A DNA stretch of 64,000 nt, taken from assembly GCF_022899935.1 (NCBI RefSeq), contig NZ_JALJCJ010000003.1:477720-541719 (forward strand). Reading direction: 5' to 3'. This DNA comes from Shinella curvata (GTDB lineage: Bacteria; Pseudomonadota; Alphaproteobacteria; Rhizobiales; Rhizobiaceae). A program made the translations under genes and the position numbers. The notes beneath the pieces were generated by a model. That model ran no database searches and was not told the origin of the DNA. It saw nothing but the letters and a program-made list of their open reading frames with translations. Shown here one piece after another: positions 45,911 through 58,264 of the stretch. Each line of letters starts with the position of its first letter. Positions within the stretch are counted from its first letter, which is position 1.

Positions 45911-46666
45911 ATGCGGGAAACGGACTTCATCGGCGGCTTCGCCAAGGGCCTCCGGGTCATCGAGGCCTTCGGCGAAACGAAGCCGCGCCTCACCATCACG
46001 GATATCGCGCGAGAAACCGGCCTAGACCGGGCGACGGCGCGGCGCTGCCTGTTGACGCTCGCCGAACTCGGCTACGCCGCCTATGACGGAAAATTCTTCG
46101 AGCTGACGCCGAAAATCCTGCGGCTCGGCCATGCCTATCTTTCGGCGACCCCGCTGCCGCGGCTCGTCCAGCCGTTTCTCGACCAGCTTTCCGAAACGGT
46201 CGGCCAGAGCGCGTCCGCCTCGGTGCTCGATGGCGCCGATATCGTCTACATCGCCCGCGCCGCGCAGAAACGCGTCATGTCGATCAGCCTGATGGCCGGC
46301 TCGCGCCTGCCGGCCTATTGCGCCTCCATGGGCCGCGTGCTGCTCGCAGCCCTGCCCGAGGCCGAGGCCCGCTCCATCATCGAAGCCTCCGACCGCAAGG
46401 CCAACACACCCTTCACCAAGACCGAGCCCGACGCGCTGCTGGAGGAACTCTCGACGGTCCGCAGACAGGGTTTCGCCCTGATCGACCAGGAGCTGGAGAT
46501 CGGCCTGCGCTCCATCGCCGTCCCCTTGGAAAACGCCCGCGGCCGCACTGTGGCCGCGCTCAATATCGGCGCGCCCGCCGCCCATGCCGCCGCGGAAGAG
46601 ATGGTCGAGCGCTATCTCCCGGCGATGCGCGCGGTGCAGGTGGCGCTCCGGCCCTTGCTCGCCTGA
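45911..46666 (+). CDS. pcaR: IclR-family regulator of pcaIJF
   Basis: A 251-aa regulator. Winged helix-turn-helix at about 8-65 (LTITDIARETGLDRATARRC) and IclR ligand-binding domain at about 75-250. PcaR proteins activate pcaIJF in response to 3-oxoadipate. Placement divergent from pcaI, with a large operator between, supports this role. ATG 45911 is the first Met of the conserved region; the longer frame upstream runs through repeats. Confidence 0.9.
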   Translation: MRETDFIGGFAKGLRVIEAFGETKPRLTITDIARETGLDRATARRCLLTLAELGYAAYDGKFFELTPKILRLGHAYLSATPLPRLVQPFLDQLSETVGQSASASVLDGADIVYIARAAQKRVMSISLMAGSRLPAYCASMGRVLLAALPEAEARSIIEASDRKANTPFTKTEPDALLEELSTVRRQGFALIDQELEIGLRSIAVPLENARGRTVAALNIGAPAAHAAAEEMVERYLPAMRAVQVALRPLLA

Positions 46667-46721
46667 TCTTGACAGACCGCAGGCGCGGCCCCCACCTTTT
46701 GCACTGCAACAGGAGGCCGCC

Positions 46722-47356
46722 ATGTGCGACGACGAGAGCAAGCTCACCCGCACCAAGCGCCAATGGGCAGATCAGGGCAAGTTTCTGACTGGCCGCATCA
46801 CCCGGCCGGAGACCGATCGCCTGCCGCCCGGCCAGCATCTGGTGACGAACTGGCCCGTGCTCGATCTCGGCCAGCAGCCCATCATCCGCCCGGAGAGCTG
46901 GCGGCTCGATGTAAAGGGTGGGGCGGAAAACCCTGTTTCCTTCAGCTGGACGGACTTTCTCGCCTTGCCGCAAAGCCAGAAACTGTCCGACATCCATTGC
47001 GTGACGACCTGGTCGCGTTATGACAATCGCTGGGAAGGCGTTTCGACCCGCGACCTGCTCGACGTCGTCGTGCCGCGGGCGGAGGCGAATTTCGTGATGC
47101 TGACAAGCTATGACGGCTACACGACCAACCTGCCGCTGGCCGATTTCGCCGTGGAGGACGCCATTCTCGCCACCCATTGGGAAGGCAGGCCGATCTCCGC
47201 CGAGCATGGCGGGCCGATGCGCCTCGTCGTGCCGCATCTCTATTTCTGGAAAAGCGCCAAGTGGCTGACGCGCATCGATTTTCTGCCCGGCGACCAGGCC
47301 GGCTTCTGGGAGCGCAACGGCTATCACATGCGCGGCGATCCCTGGGCCGAAGAGCG

Positions 47357-47372
<16 letters not shown>
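46722..47372 (+). CDS. molybdopterin-dependent oxidoreductase (sulfite oxidase-like)
   Basis: A 216-aa protein of the SUOX/YedY fold. The Mo-ligating Cys lies in HCVTTWSRYDNRWEG (about residue 91). AGGAGG precedes ATG 46722. No signal peptide and no haem domain are visible, so the electron partner is unknown. It lies 55 bp after pcaR and overlaps the convergent pobR by 16 bp; a role in aromatic catabolism is not evident. Confidence 0.87.
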
Positions 47373-50250
<2,878 letters not shown>

Positions 50251-50316
50251 GCAGCACCCTCCTCGTGCGATTGGGACCGCGAGGCTGACACGCCGCGCCG
50301 CGCCATGCAACCGCCG

Positions 50317-51249
50317 TCAGGCCCGCGGCGCCACCGCACCCGCCACCTCGCGGATCGTCTGCATGAGAAGGGCGAGCGGCAAGGAGGGAGTGACCTCCGC
50401 CCGCATGGTGAGGCCGACGGCGCCCTTCGTCTCGCTCGTATCGATCGGCAGCACCGAAAGCACACCCTCCGCGATATCGCCCGCCACCACACCCTCGGAA
50501 ATGATCCAGACCGCATCGCTGTCGCGCACGAAGGCGCGGCCGAAGGCGTCGGAGACGGTCTCAATCGGGTTCGCCACATCGGCAATGCCGTTGGCGATCA
50601 GGAAGCGCTCGACGAAGGGCCGGATGATCGAACCCTGCGTCGGCATCAGCACCGGATAGGCATCGAGCCCGGCAAAACCCGCCCCGCTGGACAGCAGCGG
50701 GTGCCCGGCACGCACGCAAAACACCACCTTCTCCGAATAAAGATGCTCGAAGGAAAAGCCGGTCATCTGCTCCGGCGCCGCAAGCCGCCCGACGACGAGA
50801 TCGAGATCGCCGAGACGCAACTGCTCCAGCAGCACCGCATTCTCGCCCGTGACGATCTTGATCCGCGCCCCGGTCTCTTCCGCCAGAAAGAGCCGCATCG
50901 CCCTGGGCATGATGCGCGTCGAGACGGTGGGCAGCGCGCCGATGCGCACCGGGGGTGCTTCGCCCGCCCGCGCCTGCGAGACCGAATCGAGCCCGTGCCG
51001 CAGCGCCGCAAGCGCCGCACCGGCATGGCGCAGAAACACCTCGCCCATGCGGGTGATGCGGATGCCGCGCCCGTCGCGCTCGAAGACGGGAACGCCGAGA
51101 ACCTCTTCCAGCTCGCGGATGGTCTTCGTCACCGCCGGCTGGCTGACATGGAGCAGTCCGGCCGCCTTCATCACGCTCTTCTGGCGCGCCACCTCGACAA
51201 AGGTCTGGAGATGGCGGACCTTGATGCGGCTGTCGATCACGCTTTCCAT
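50317..51249 (-). CDS. pcaQ: LysR-family activator of the pcaDCHGB operon
   Basis: A 310-aa regulator with the LysR helix-turn-helix (about 10-70) and the KVRHLQTFVEVARQKSVMKA start typical of PcaQ. PcaQ of Agrobacterium and Sinorhizobium activates pcaDCHGB in response to 3-carboxy-muconate-derived inducers. It is divergent from pcaD, and a PcaQ-type motif overlaps its start codon (51248-51263). Confidence 0.95.
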   Translation of the reverse strand: MESVIDSRIKVRHLQTFVEVARQKSVMKAAGLLHVSQPAVTKTIRELEEVLGVPVFERDGRGIRITRMGEVFLRHAGAALAALRHGLDSVSQARAGEAPPVRIGALPTVSTRIMPRAMRLFLAEETGARIKIVTGENAVLLEQLRLGDLDLVVGRLAAPEQMTGFSFEHLYSEKVVFCVRAGHPLLSSGAGFAGLDAYPVLMPTQGSIIRPFVERFLIANGIADVANPIETVSDAFGRAFVRDSDAVWIISEGVVAGDIAEGVLSVLPIDTSETKGAVGLTMRAEVTPSLPLALLMQTIREVAGAVAPRA

Positions 51250-51263
51250 AACCCATCCGTTAT
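51248..51263. promoter_or_regulatory. PcaQ binding site candidate
   Basis: ATAACC-CATC-CGTTAT is a close match to the ATAACC-N4-GGTTAA motif reported for PcaQ of Sinorhizobium and Agrobacterium. It lies 73 bp upstream of the pcaD start and covers the pcaQ start codon, so PcaQ could activate pcaD and repress itself from one site. Confidence 0.75.
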
Positions 51264-51335
51264 CAGATCGGCCGAAAATATCATTTTACCGAACCGGATT
51301 GAATGATCAATCTGCGGCAACGGGAGGAGACAGAC

Positions 51336-52148
51336 GTGCAATTCGCAACCGTCAACGACGTGATCCTGCATCACCAGCTGATCGGCGGGCCGGCCGGCAA
51401 GCCGGTCATCGTCTTCGTCAATTCGCTCGGCACCGATTTCCGCATCTGGCGCGACGTCGTGGTGCGCCTTGCCGGCGATTTCCCGATCATCACCTATGAC
51501 AAGCGCGGCCACGGCCTCTCCGATCTCGGCCAGGTGCCCTATTCGATCGACGACCATGTGCTCGACCTCGCCGGCCTGCTCGACCGGCTGAACGTCCGCG
51601 ACGCCATCATCTGCGGCCTCTCCGTCGGCGGCATGATCGCCCAGGGGCTGGAAGCCAAGCGCCCGGATCTGGTCAAGGGCCTCGTCCTCTGCGACACCGC
51701 CCACAAGATCGGCACGGCCGAGATGTGGAACGCCCGCATCGAAAGCGTCGAGACGAAGGGCATCGAAAGCCTCGCCGACGGCATTCTGGAGCGCTGGTTC
51801 ACGCCGGCCTTCCGCCGCCCTGAGAACGCCGCCTATCACGGCTACCGCACCATGCTGACGCGCCAGTCCGCCGTCGGCTACGCCGCCACCTGTGCGGCGC
51901 TGCGCGATGCCGACCTCACGGAATCCACGAAGCGCATCGCCGTGCCGACACTCTGCGTCGTCGGCGATCAGGACGGCTCCACGCCGCCGGATGTCGTGCT
52001 CTCCATGGCCAAACTCATCCACGGCGCGCGCTACGAGGTCATCAAGGATGCCGGCCACATTCCCTGCGTCGAACAACCGGAAATGCTGACCGAGATGATC
52101 CGCGCCTTCATCGACACCATCCCCGCCGGAGGAAAGCTGCATGCCTGA
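51336..52148 (+). CDS. pcaD: 3-oxoadipate enol-lactonase
   Basis: A 270-aa alpha/beta hydrolase that opens 3-oxoadipate enol-lactone to 3-oxoadipate. Nucleophile in GLSVGGM (about residues 98-104), Asp in VVGDQDGSTPP and His in AGHIPCVEQP. I chose GTG 51336 because GGGAGGAG sits at 51322-51329; the upstream ATG 51303 would add 11 residues through the ribosome binding site. Its last 8 bp overlap pcaC. Confidence 0.96.
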   Translation: MQFATVNDVILHHQLIGGPAGKPVIVFVNSLGTDFRIWRDVVVRLAGDFPIITYDKRGHGLSDLGQVPYSIDDHVLDLAGLLDRLNVRDAIICGLSVGGMIAQGLEAKRPDLVKGLVLCDTAHKIGTAEMWNARIESVETKGIESLADGILERWFTPAFRRPENAAYHGYRTMLTRQSAVGYAATCAALRDADLTESTKRIAVPTLCVVGDQDGSTPPDVVLSMAKLIHGARYEVIKDAGHIPCVEQPEMLTEMIRAFIDTIPAGGKLHA

Positions 52149-52539
52149 ACCGCACTCCGAGCGCTACCGGCAGGGCATGGCGACGCGCCGGACCGTGCTG
52201 GGCGATGTCCATGTCGACCGCGCCAGTGCCGCCGCCACGCCCTTCGACCAGCCCTTCCAGGAACTGATCACCGAAAGCGCCTGGGGCACCGTCTGGTCGC
52301 GCCCCGGCTGGACGAAGCGCGAGCGTTCCATGGTGACGATCGCACTGCTCGCGGCGCTGGGCCATGACGAGGAGGTGGCGATGCATGTGCGCGCTACCGC
52401 CAATACCGGTGCGACCCGCGAGGACATCGCCGAGGCGCTGCTGCATGTGGCCATCTATGCCGGCGTGCCCGCCGCCAACCGGGCGATCCGCGTGGCCAAG
52501 CAGGTCTTTGCGGATATGGATGCGGAACAAGCGGCCTGA
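52141..52539 (+). CDS. pcaC: 4-carboxymuconolactone decarboxylase
   Basis: A 132-aa all-helical protein of the AhpD-like fold; it decarboxylates 4-carboxymuconolactone to the enol-lactone. Typical segments are [21 protein letters not shown] and [21 protein letters not shown]. Overlaps the end of pcaD by 8 bp. Here pcaC and pcaD are separate genes, not the pcaL fusion of some actinobacteria. Confidence 0.97.
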   Translation: MPEPHSERYRQGMATRRTVLGDVHVDRASAAATPFDQPFQELITESAWGTVWSRPGWTKRERSMVTIALLAALGHDEEVAMHVRATANTGATREDIAEALLHVAIYAGVPAANRAIRVAKQVFADMDAEQAA

Positions 52540-52543
52540 GGCG

Positions 52544-53296
52544 ATGATGAGCGACAGACCTAACCGAAAACCCGAAACCGGCGCCTTCTTCGCGCGCGAC
52601 CGCGTGTGGCACCCGCCGGGCCTCACCCCCGGCTACAAGACCTCCGTGCTGCGCTCGCCGCAGAAGGCACTTCTGTCACTCGACGGCACGCTCTCGGAAA
52701 TCACCGGCCCGGTCTTCGGCCATTCCATTCTGGGCGAACGCGACAACGACCTGATCCACAATTTCGCAAAACCGGGCGAAAGCGCCATCGGCGAGCGCAT
52801 CATCGTGCATGGCCGGGTGCTCGACGAGCGGGCACGCCCCGTCCCCGGCGCGCTCCTCGAATTCTGGCAGGCCAATGCCGGCGGGCGCTATCGCCACAAG
52901 AAGGAAAGTTATCTCGCGCCGCTCGATCCGAATTTCGGCGGCTGCGGCCGCACGATTACCGATCAAGACGGCTGTTACGCCTTCCGCACCGTCAAGCCCG
53001 GCCCCTATCCCTGGCCGAACGGCGTCAACGACTGGCGCCCGGCGCATATCCATTTCTCCGTTTTCGGCCACGGCTTTGCCCAGCGGCTGATCACGCAGAT
53101 GTATTTCGAGGGCGACCCGATGATCTGGAAGTGTCCCATCGTGCAGACAATCCCCGACAGGGCAGCCGTCGAACAGCTCGTCGCTGCGCTCGACTGGGGT
53201 AACACGATCCCGATGGATGCGCGCGCCTACAAGTTCGACATCGTGCTGCGCGGCCGCCGCTCGACTTTGTTCGAAAACCGCATGGAGGGCAATTGA
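52544..53296 (+). CDS. pcaH: protocatechuate 3,4-dioxygenase beta subunit
   Basis: A 250-aa subunit that holds the catalytic non-haem Fe(III). The iron ligands fall in PGPYPW (Tyr), the second conserved Tyr and [14 protein letters not shown] (two His). Intradiol ring cleavage gives 3-carboxy-cis,cis-muconate. Two adjacent Met codons (52544, 52547) are possible starts. The stop overlaps pcaG by one base (TGATG). Confidence 0.97.
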   Translation: MMSDRPNRKPETGAFFARDRVWHPPGLTPGYKTSVLRSPQKALLSLDGTLSEITGPVFGHSILGERDNDLIHNFAKPGESAIGERIIVHGRVLDERARPVPGALLEFWQANAGGRYRHKKESYLAPLDPNFGGCGRTITDQDGCYAFRTVKPGPYPWPNGVNDWRPAHIHFSVFGHGFAQRLITQMYFEGDPMIWKCPIVQTIPDRAAVEQLVAALDWGNTIPMDARAYKFDIVLRGRRSTLFENRMEGN

Positions 53297-53910
53297 TGGT
53301 CCAATCCCTCGGCTACCTCAAGGAAAGCCCCTCGCAGACCGCCGGCCCCTATGTGCATATCGGCCTGACGCCCAACCATGCCGATATCCGCGGCGTCTAC
53401 GACACTGATCTCGGCGCCGTCATGGTCAATGATAAAACGCTCGGCCGGCGCATCACCATCACCGGCCGCGTGCTCGACGGCACCGGCACGCCGCTGAAGG
53501 ACGCGCTTCTCGAAATCTGGCAGGCCGACGCCGCCGGCCTCTACAACAGCCCGTCCGAACTGCGCGGCAGCGCCGATCCCAACTTCACCGGCTGGGGCCG
53601 CTGCGCCACCGATGGTGTGACCGGCGAATACCGTTTCGACACGATCAAACCCGGCCGCGTCCCCTTCCGCGACGGCCGCCCGATGGCCCCCCACATTTCC
53701 GTCTGGATCGTCGCCCGCGGCATCAATCTCGGCCTCAACACCCGCCTCTATTTCGCCGACGAGGAAGCCGCCAACGCCGAAGACCCCGTGCTCGCACGCA
53801 TCGAACACCGCGTGCGCGTGCCGACGCTGATCGCCGCGGGTGAAGGCGATCACTATCGCTTCGACATTCATCTGCAGGGTGAGCGGGAGACGGTGTTTTT
53901 CGATATATAA
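53296..53910 (+). CDS. pcaG: protocatechuate 3,4-dioxygenase alpha subunit
   Basis: A 204-aa partner of PcaH; it lacks the iron ligands and helps form the active-site pocket. SPSQTAGPYVHIGL at the start, LEIWQADAAGLYN and MAPHISVWIVARGINLGLNT identify it. ATG 53296 overlaps the pcaH stop. The usual next gene pcaB is displaced by about 394 bp of repeat-containing DNA. Confidence 0.97.
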   Translation: MVQSLGYLKESPSQTAGPYVHIGLTPNHADIRGVYDTDLGAVMVNDKTLGRRITITGRVLDGTGTPLKDALLEIWQADAAGLYNSPSELRGSADPNFTGWGRCATDGVTGEYRFDTIKPGRVPFRDGRPMAPHISVWIVARGINLGLNTRLYFADEEAANAEDPVLARIEHRVRVPTLIAAGEGDHYRFDIHLQGERETVFFDI

Positions 53911-53933
53911 GGCGGCGCGTGACAGTCGAATCT

Positions 53934-54195
53934 CGCGAGCGCCCTGCTCGTGGCGTGGATCCTTGGGTCAAGCCCGAGGATGACGGAGAGGAGGAGAGGG
54001 CGCGCGCATATTGACGCCGCGGCTTCGGGCCGGTTGAGGAGCGCACGGCGTTCCCGCCTGCGTTGCCCACTGGCGAAGGTGCAGCGGTATCGCAACCGAG
54101 CCGCATATAAAGCCGTTAGAGAAGACATCCACCATCCCCTCCTCGTCATCCTCGGGCTTGACCCGAGGATCCACGCCACGGGCAGGGCGCTCGCG
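53934..54195. repeat. 262-bp element with 52-bp inverted termini (family A repeats inside)
   Basis: Bases 53934-53985 are repeated in inverse orientation at 54144-54195 with 50 of 52 positions identical. Each arm contains a family A palindrome (GGATCC...CCCGAGGATGACG). The inner 158 bp show no reading frame of note; CATATAAAG may be -10-like. The element fills most of the 394-bp gap between pcaG and pcaB; no other gene is seen in 53911-54304. Confidence 0.8.
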
Positions 54196-54304
54196 ATAAA
54201 CATTTGCCACCTCCGCTCAAAAGGTCAGACCTCGCCTTCCTCGCATCAAGACTTGACCCCACGCCCCACCCGGCACACGCTAACCTCCCCAAAAGAGGTA
54301 CTCC

Positions 54305-55360
54305 ATGACCGTCGCGCCCTTCGACCATCCCTACCTCTCCGGCCTCGTCGGCGACGAAGAGGTGGCGTCGTTCTTTTCCGCTGCGGCGGAGCTTGAGGCC
54401 ATGCTGGCCTTCGAGGTGGCACTGGCGAAGGCGGAGGCCGTGGCGGGGGTTATTCCGGCCGATGCGGCCCCTGCCATCGCGCGCGCGGCGCATCGTTTTT
54501 CGCCTGATGTCGCGAGCCTGCGTACCGCGACGGCGCGCGATGGCGTCGTCGTGCCGGATCTCGTTCGGCAATTGCGGGCCGCCGTTGGCGAGCCGCATGC
54601 AAGACACCTGCATTTCGGCGCGACCAGCCAGGATGTCATCGACAGCGGCCTGATGCTGCGCCTGTCGCGCGTCCTGCCTCTTCTGGAGGAGCGGCTGGAC
54701 GGATTGATCGGCGGGCTGGCCGCCCTCGCCGCGACGTTTGGCACGCACAGCCTGATGGGGCGCACGCGCATGCAGCCGGCCATTCCCATCACCGTGGCCG
54801 ACCGCCTCGACAGCTGGCGCCAGCCGCTGGAGCGTGTTGCCGAGCGGCTGGAGATTTTTGCGCTGGAGGGGCTTGCCGTGCAGTTCGGCGGGGCGGCGGG
54901 CACGCTGGAGAAGCTTGGCGACAAGGCAGCGGCCGTGCGCGCCGCGCTGGCCGATGAACTCGGCCTCGTCGACACGCCGCAATGGCACAGCCAGCGTGAC
55001 CGGATCGGCGAGCTTGCCGGCTTGCTCGCCGCCATCACCGGCAGCCTCGGCAAGATCGGGCAGGATATCGTGCTGATGGCGGATCGCGGTGGCGAGATCA
55101 TGCTTACCGGCGGCGGCGGCTCCTCCGCCATGCCGCACAAGCAGAACCCGGTCGCCGCCGAAGCGCTGGTGACACTTGCCCGCTTCAACGCCGCCCAGCT
55201 CGGCGGCATCGCCCAGGCGGCGGTGCATGAACAGGAGCGCTCGGGCGCGGCCTGGACGCTCGAATGGCTGATCCTGCCGCAGATGGTGGTCGCCTGCGGC
55301 GCGGCCCTCAGGCTCGGCGGCGAACTTTTTGCCGCCATCCGCCAGATCGGGACGGAATAG
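54305..55360 (+). CDS. pcaB: 3-carboxy-cis,cis-muconate cycloisomerase
   Basis: A 351-aa member of the fumarase/aspartase superfamily that lactonises 3-carboxymuconate. The superfamily signature is GGGGSSAMPHKQNPV (about residues 269-283), and TSQDVIDSGLMLRL covers the first active-site region. It has the short rhizobial length, without the C-terminal extension of the pseudomonad enzyme. Base composition is like the other pca genes. Transcription may be partly uncoupled from pcaDCHG by the repeat element upstream. Confidence 0.95.
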   Translation: MTVAPFDHPYLSGLVGDEEVASFFSAAAELEAMLAFEVALAKAEAVAGVIPADAAPAIARAAHRFSPDVASLRTATARDGVVVPDLVRQLRAAVGEPHARHLHFGATSQDVIDSGLMLRLSRVLPLLEERLDGLIGGLAALAATFGTHSLMGRTRMQPAIPITVADRLDSWRQPLERVAERLEIFALEGLAVQFGGAAGTLEKLGDKAAAVRAALADELGLVDTPQWHSQRDRIGELAGLLAAITGSLGKIGQDIVLMADRGGEIMLTGGGGSSAMPHKQNPVAAEALVTLARFNAAQLGGIAQAAVHEQERSGAAWTLEWLILPQMVVACGAALRLGGELFAAIRQIGTE

Positions 55361-55467
55361 ATAGTATTGGGCCTGTTCCATGCGGAACAGCGCGCGGCGG
55401 AGGATCGTGGAAAAGTCTGATCACACCGGATGAGAGAGGCTCATCCCACAGAGATCGGGAGATCACC

Positions 55468-55644
55468 ATGCGCAAGATCATCGTTTCCGCCACCATCGCC
55501 CTCGTCGCCGCCGTGTCCTTCGCCGCACCCTCGCAGGCCGGCTACTACGGCTACGGCCACAAGCCGCACTGCTTCATCAAGAAGATCAAATCCTACGACT
55601 ATTACGGCAACCTGGTGATCAAGAAGATCAAGGTCTGCAAGTAA
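55468..55644 (+). CDS. small secreted basic peptide (58 aa)
   Basis: A 58-aa protein with a clear signal peptide (about residues 1-24, ending SQA-GY) and a mature part of about 34 residues rich in Tyr, Lys and His, with two Cys (CFIKKIKSYDYYGN and the C-terminal KVCK). The repeat of IKKIK on both sides is notable. GGGAGATCACC precedes ATG 55468 and a clean terminator follows. I do not recognise a characterised family; it may be periplasmic or secreted. Confidence 0.75.
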   Translation: MRKIIVSATIALVAAVSFAAPSQAGYYGYGHKPHCFIKKIKSYDYYGNLVIKKIKVCK

Positions 55645-55671
55645 TCCAGCCTGCCGCTGACCTCCCAGAAG

Positions 55672-55700
55672 ACCCGGATGCCCCCTGCATCCGGGTTTTT
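55672..55700 (+). terminator. terminator after the small secreted peptide gene
   Basis: CCCGGATG (55673-55680) and CATCCGGG (55688-55695) form an 8-bp stem with a 7-base loop, followed by TTTTTG. It overlaps the end region of the convergent GNAT gene. Confidence 0.88.
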
Positions 55701-55701
55701 G

Positions 55702-56223
55702 TCATACGCCGATGCGCTTGTAGAAGAAGGTCGTCGCGCAGAAGCGTCCGTCCGGATAGAGCGCATAGTCGGGAATGACGCCCGCCCGCTGCCAGCCCAG
55801 CCGCTCATAGACGGTTTCCGCCGGGCTGCCGGTCGCGGTGTCGAGCACCAGCATGGTCTTGCCGCGCCTGATAGCTTCGGCTTCCGCCGCCGTCATCAGG
55901 GCGCGCGCCACGCCCCGGCCGCGTTCGCTTTCCATGACGAGCAGTTTCTTCACATCCGCCCGGTGCGGCTGGTTCGGCATCTGGCTGATGCCGATCTGCA
56001 CCGTGCCGACGATGCGGCCCTCCCGCTCAGCGGCAAACAGCAGCGTCGCCTGCGCGCCGACCGCCGCTGCCACGCCCTGCCAGAACGTCACGGCATCTTC
56101 AGGCCCATAGGGCGCCATAAAGCCGACGGAGGCGCCGCCGATCACGCAATCGGCCAGCACTTCGGACAATTCGCCGATACGCGCCTGCGCTTCGGCATGG
56201 TCGAGCAGTCTGATATCGCTCAT
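55702..56223 (-). CDS. GNAT family N-acetyltransferase
   Basis: A 173-aa acetyltransferase. The acetyl-CoA loop is in ESERGRGVARALMTAAE (about 107-123), and ETVYERLGWQRAGVIPDYAL is the usual C-terminal motif. Its start follows 7 bp after the XRE-cupin regulator stop, so they form an operon. Substrate unknown. Confidence 0.88.
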   Translation of the reverse strand: MSDIRLLDHAEAQARIGELSEVLADCVIGGASVGFMAPYGPEDAVTFWQGVAAAVGAQATLLFAAEREGRIVGTVQIGISQMPNQPHRADVKKLLVMESERGRGVARALMTAAEAEAIRRGKTMLVLDTATGSPAETVYERLGWQRAGVIPDYALYPDGRFCATTFFYKRIGV

Positions 56224-56230
56224 CGGGTCC

Positions 56231-56815
56231 TCAGGCTCTGCCGCGGTCCAGCACCACGGCATAATGCGCCGGCCCATCGCCGGGGTTTTCGAAGACATGG
56301 CCCTCGGTGATGCTCATATAGAGGCAATCGCCGGGGTTAAGATCATGCACGGTTCCGGCAATCGTCATGCGCAGCCGGCCGGAAAACAGCCAGACATGCT
56401 GCGTCATGCCGGCCTTCGCCGTCTCCGGCGGATAGGCGATGCGCGCACCGGCGGGAAACTCGACATCGATCACCTCGACGCGCGCGGCCGTGTTGGCGGC
56501 CGAGACGGCGCGGCGCTGGTAGCCGGTTTCCGGATCGCGCCAGACGGTCTGCGTCTCCCGCCGCGACAGCGGATCGCCCGCCGCGCCGGAAAAGGCGAAG
56601 AAGGCCGACAGCGTCAGGTCGAGTGCGGCGCAGAGCCGCGAGAGCAGCTGCGCCGTCGGGCTCGCCTCGCCGCGCTCGATCCGTGAGATCATCGCCCGGC
56701 TGACGCCCGAGGCGCCGGCCAGGTCGTCCAGTGTTTGGTTGCGGGCCATGCGCAGCTGCCGCAGCCGTTCGCCGATGGCGCTTTCCAAGGGGTCGCTTTC
56801 ATTTTCCATTATCAT
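56231..56815 (-). CDS. XRE-family regulator with cupin sensor
   Basis: A 194-aa regulator: helix-turn-helix (about 15-70, RNQTLDDLAGASGVSRAMISR) followed by a cupin_2 domain (about 110-190, LNPGDCLYMSITEGHVFENPG). The start is taken as ATG 56815, with GGGAG 9 bases upstream; ATG 56809 is an alternative. A palindrome covers this start. Likely controls the co-transcribed GNAT and perhaps the divergent MFS transporter. Confidence 0.9.
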   Translation of the reverse strand: MIMENESDPLESAIGERLRQLRMARNQTLDDLAGASGVSRAMISRIERGEASPTAQLLSRLCAALDLTLSAFFAFSGAAGDPLSRRETQTVWRDPETGYQRRAVSAANTAARVEVIDVEFPAGARIAYPPETAKAGMTQHVWLFSGRLRMTIAGTVHDLNPGDCLYMSITEGHVFENPGDGPAHYAVVLDRGRA

Positions 56816-56819
56816 GGAA
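56804..56819. promoter_or_regulatory. palindrome at the XRE-cupin start codon
   Basis: TTCCAT (56804-56809), TATC, ATGGAA (56814-56819) form a perfect dyad that covers the probable start codon. A related ATAATGGA lies about 20 bp upstream. Position suggests autorepression. Confidence 0.5.
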
Positions 56820-56952
56820 TAAATCTCCCGCATAATGGAGTCAATCGGCATGACCTCATCCCAAAATAATTCTCCGCCATGCCGCTCCGGCGACAATGCG
56901 ACATCGGCCTGACCGGATATGGTGGCCGCACGAGAATCGGAGGGAGCGGCAC

Positions 56953-58203
56953 ATGACGGAGGAAACACAGCGGGCATCGTCGCTCTTTTCCATCACCGCC
57001 ATCGTCGTCTCGATGACCTTCGTCGCCATCGGCAATGGCATCATGCTCGCCTATGTGCCCTATGTGCTGTCGCGTGCCGACGCGCCCTCCTGGACGCCCG
57101 GTGCCGCCGTCACGGCGATCGCCTTCGGCGGCCTGCTCGGCTGCATCCTGGCCGGCCCGGTCATCCGCCGCGTCGGCCATGCGCGGGCATTTTCCTGCTC
57201 CATGGCGCTCGTTCTCATCGCCGCCTTCCTCGTGGCGCTCGGCGTCAATCCGATCCTCTGGGTTCTGGCCCGCGGCATCTATGGTACGGCGGGCAATGCC
57301 AATTTCATCATCGCCCAGAGCTGGCTGAACCACGCCGCCGACAACCGCTGGCGCGGCAAGGCCATGTCGTTCTTCTACATGGCCTATGTGCTGGGGCTCG
57401 GCGTCGGCGCCTGGTTGTTCGGCCAGATGCCGGCGGATGGCAACCTCGCGCCGCTCGTCACCATCTTCGTCACCACGCTCGCCATCCTGCCGATCGGCCT
57501 GACCCGGCTTCCCACCCCGCCGGCGCCGGCCAGCGTCAGCGTCGATTTCGCCATGGCCTGGCGCAATTCGCCCGTCGCCCTCATCGGCGTGCTCGCCGCC
57601 GGCGGCCTCTCCATGGTGGTGCAGGGCTTTACGCCGATCTATGCCGCCACCAACAATGTCGGCCAGAAGGACGTCGCACTCCTGATGTTCGTCATGCAGT
57701 TCGGCCTGCTCTTCGTGCAATATCCGCTCGGCACGCTGTCGGACCGCATTGACCGGCGCGTCGTGCTGATCTTCACCTGCCTGCTGATCACGGGTGCCGC
57801 CATCGCGGCGCTCTTCGTCTCCTTCCAGGCGCTGCTGATCCTCATGCTGGTCTTCGCGCTCTGGGCGGGGGCGACCGAAAGCGTCTATTCCATCGCCAAC
57901 GCCCATGCCAATGACCGCACGGATCCGGAGGATTTCGTGCCACTCGCCTCGACGCTGCTCGTCGCCTGGTCGACGGCCGCAACGCTCGTGCCGCTTGCCG
58001 TGACCGCGCTGACGCCGACCTTCGGCCCCAAGACCTTCATCTATGCCGCCATGGCCGTCGCGGTCCTCTATGCCGCCTTCGTGGCCCACCGTCTGCGCCT
58101 TCGCGAGACCGTGCCGCCCGAGGCGCGCGAGACCTTCGAGATCAGAAGCGCCCAGGTGCCGAATGCCGGCGCGCTGGTCGAGGGCGAAAAAGCCCCGGAA
58201 TAG
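56953..58203 (+). CDS. MFS transporter (YcaD-like)
   Basis: A 416-aa membrane protein with about twelve helices. It has the MFS loop [13 protein letters not shown] between helices 2 and 3 and [12 protein letters not shown] in the second half, and overall resembles the YcaD/UMF group of small-molecule exporters. GGGAGCGG precedes ATG 56953. Divergent from the XRE-cupin gene, so possibly induced by its ligand. Confidence 0.9.
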   Translation: MTEETQRASSLFSITAIVVSMTFVAIGNGIMLAYVPYVLSRADAPSWTPGAAVTAIAFGGLLGCILAGPVIRRVGHARAFSCSMALVLIAAFLVALGVNPILWVLARGIYGTAGNANFIIAQSWLNHAADNRWRGKAMSFFYMAYVLGLGVGAWLFGQMPADGNLAPLVTIFVTTLAILPIGLTRLPTPPAPASVSVDFAMAWRNSPVALIGVLAAGGLSMVVQGFTPIYAATNNVGQKDVALLMFVMQFGLLFVQYPLGTLSDRIDRRVVLIFTCLLITGAAIAALFVSFQALLILMLVFALWAGATESVYSIANAHANDRTDPEDFVPLASTLLVAWSTAATLVPLAVTALTPTFGPKTFIYAAMAVAVLYAAFVAHRLRLRETVPPEARETFEIRSAQVPNAGALVEGEKAPE

Positions 58204-58264
58204 CGGCGCTTCCCGTCCCGAAACCCTTCATTTACCGCTTTGCGGGAATCTCCCTCGCTGCTAT

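Noticed and set aside
53934-54195. Insertion sequence with a transposase
   Set aside because: The 158-bp interior has no meaningful reading frame, so it is at most a non-autonomous element.
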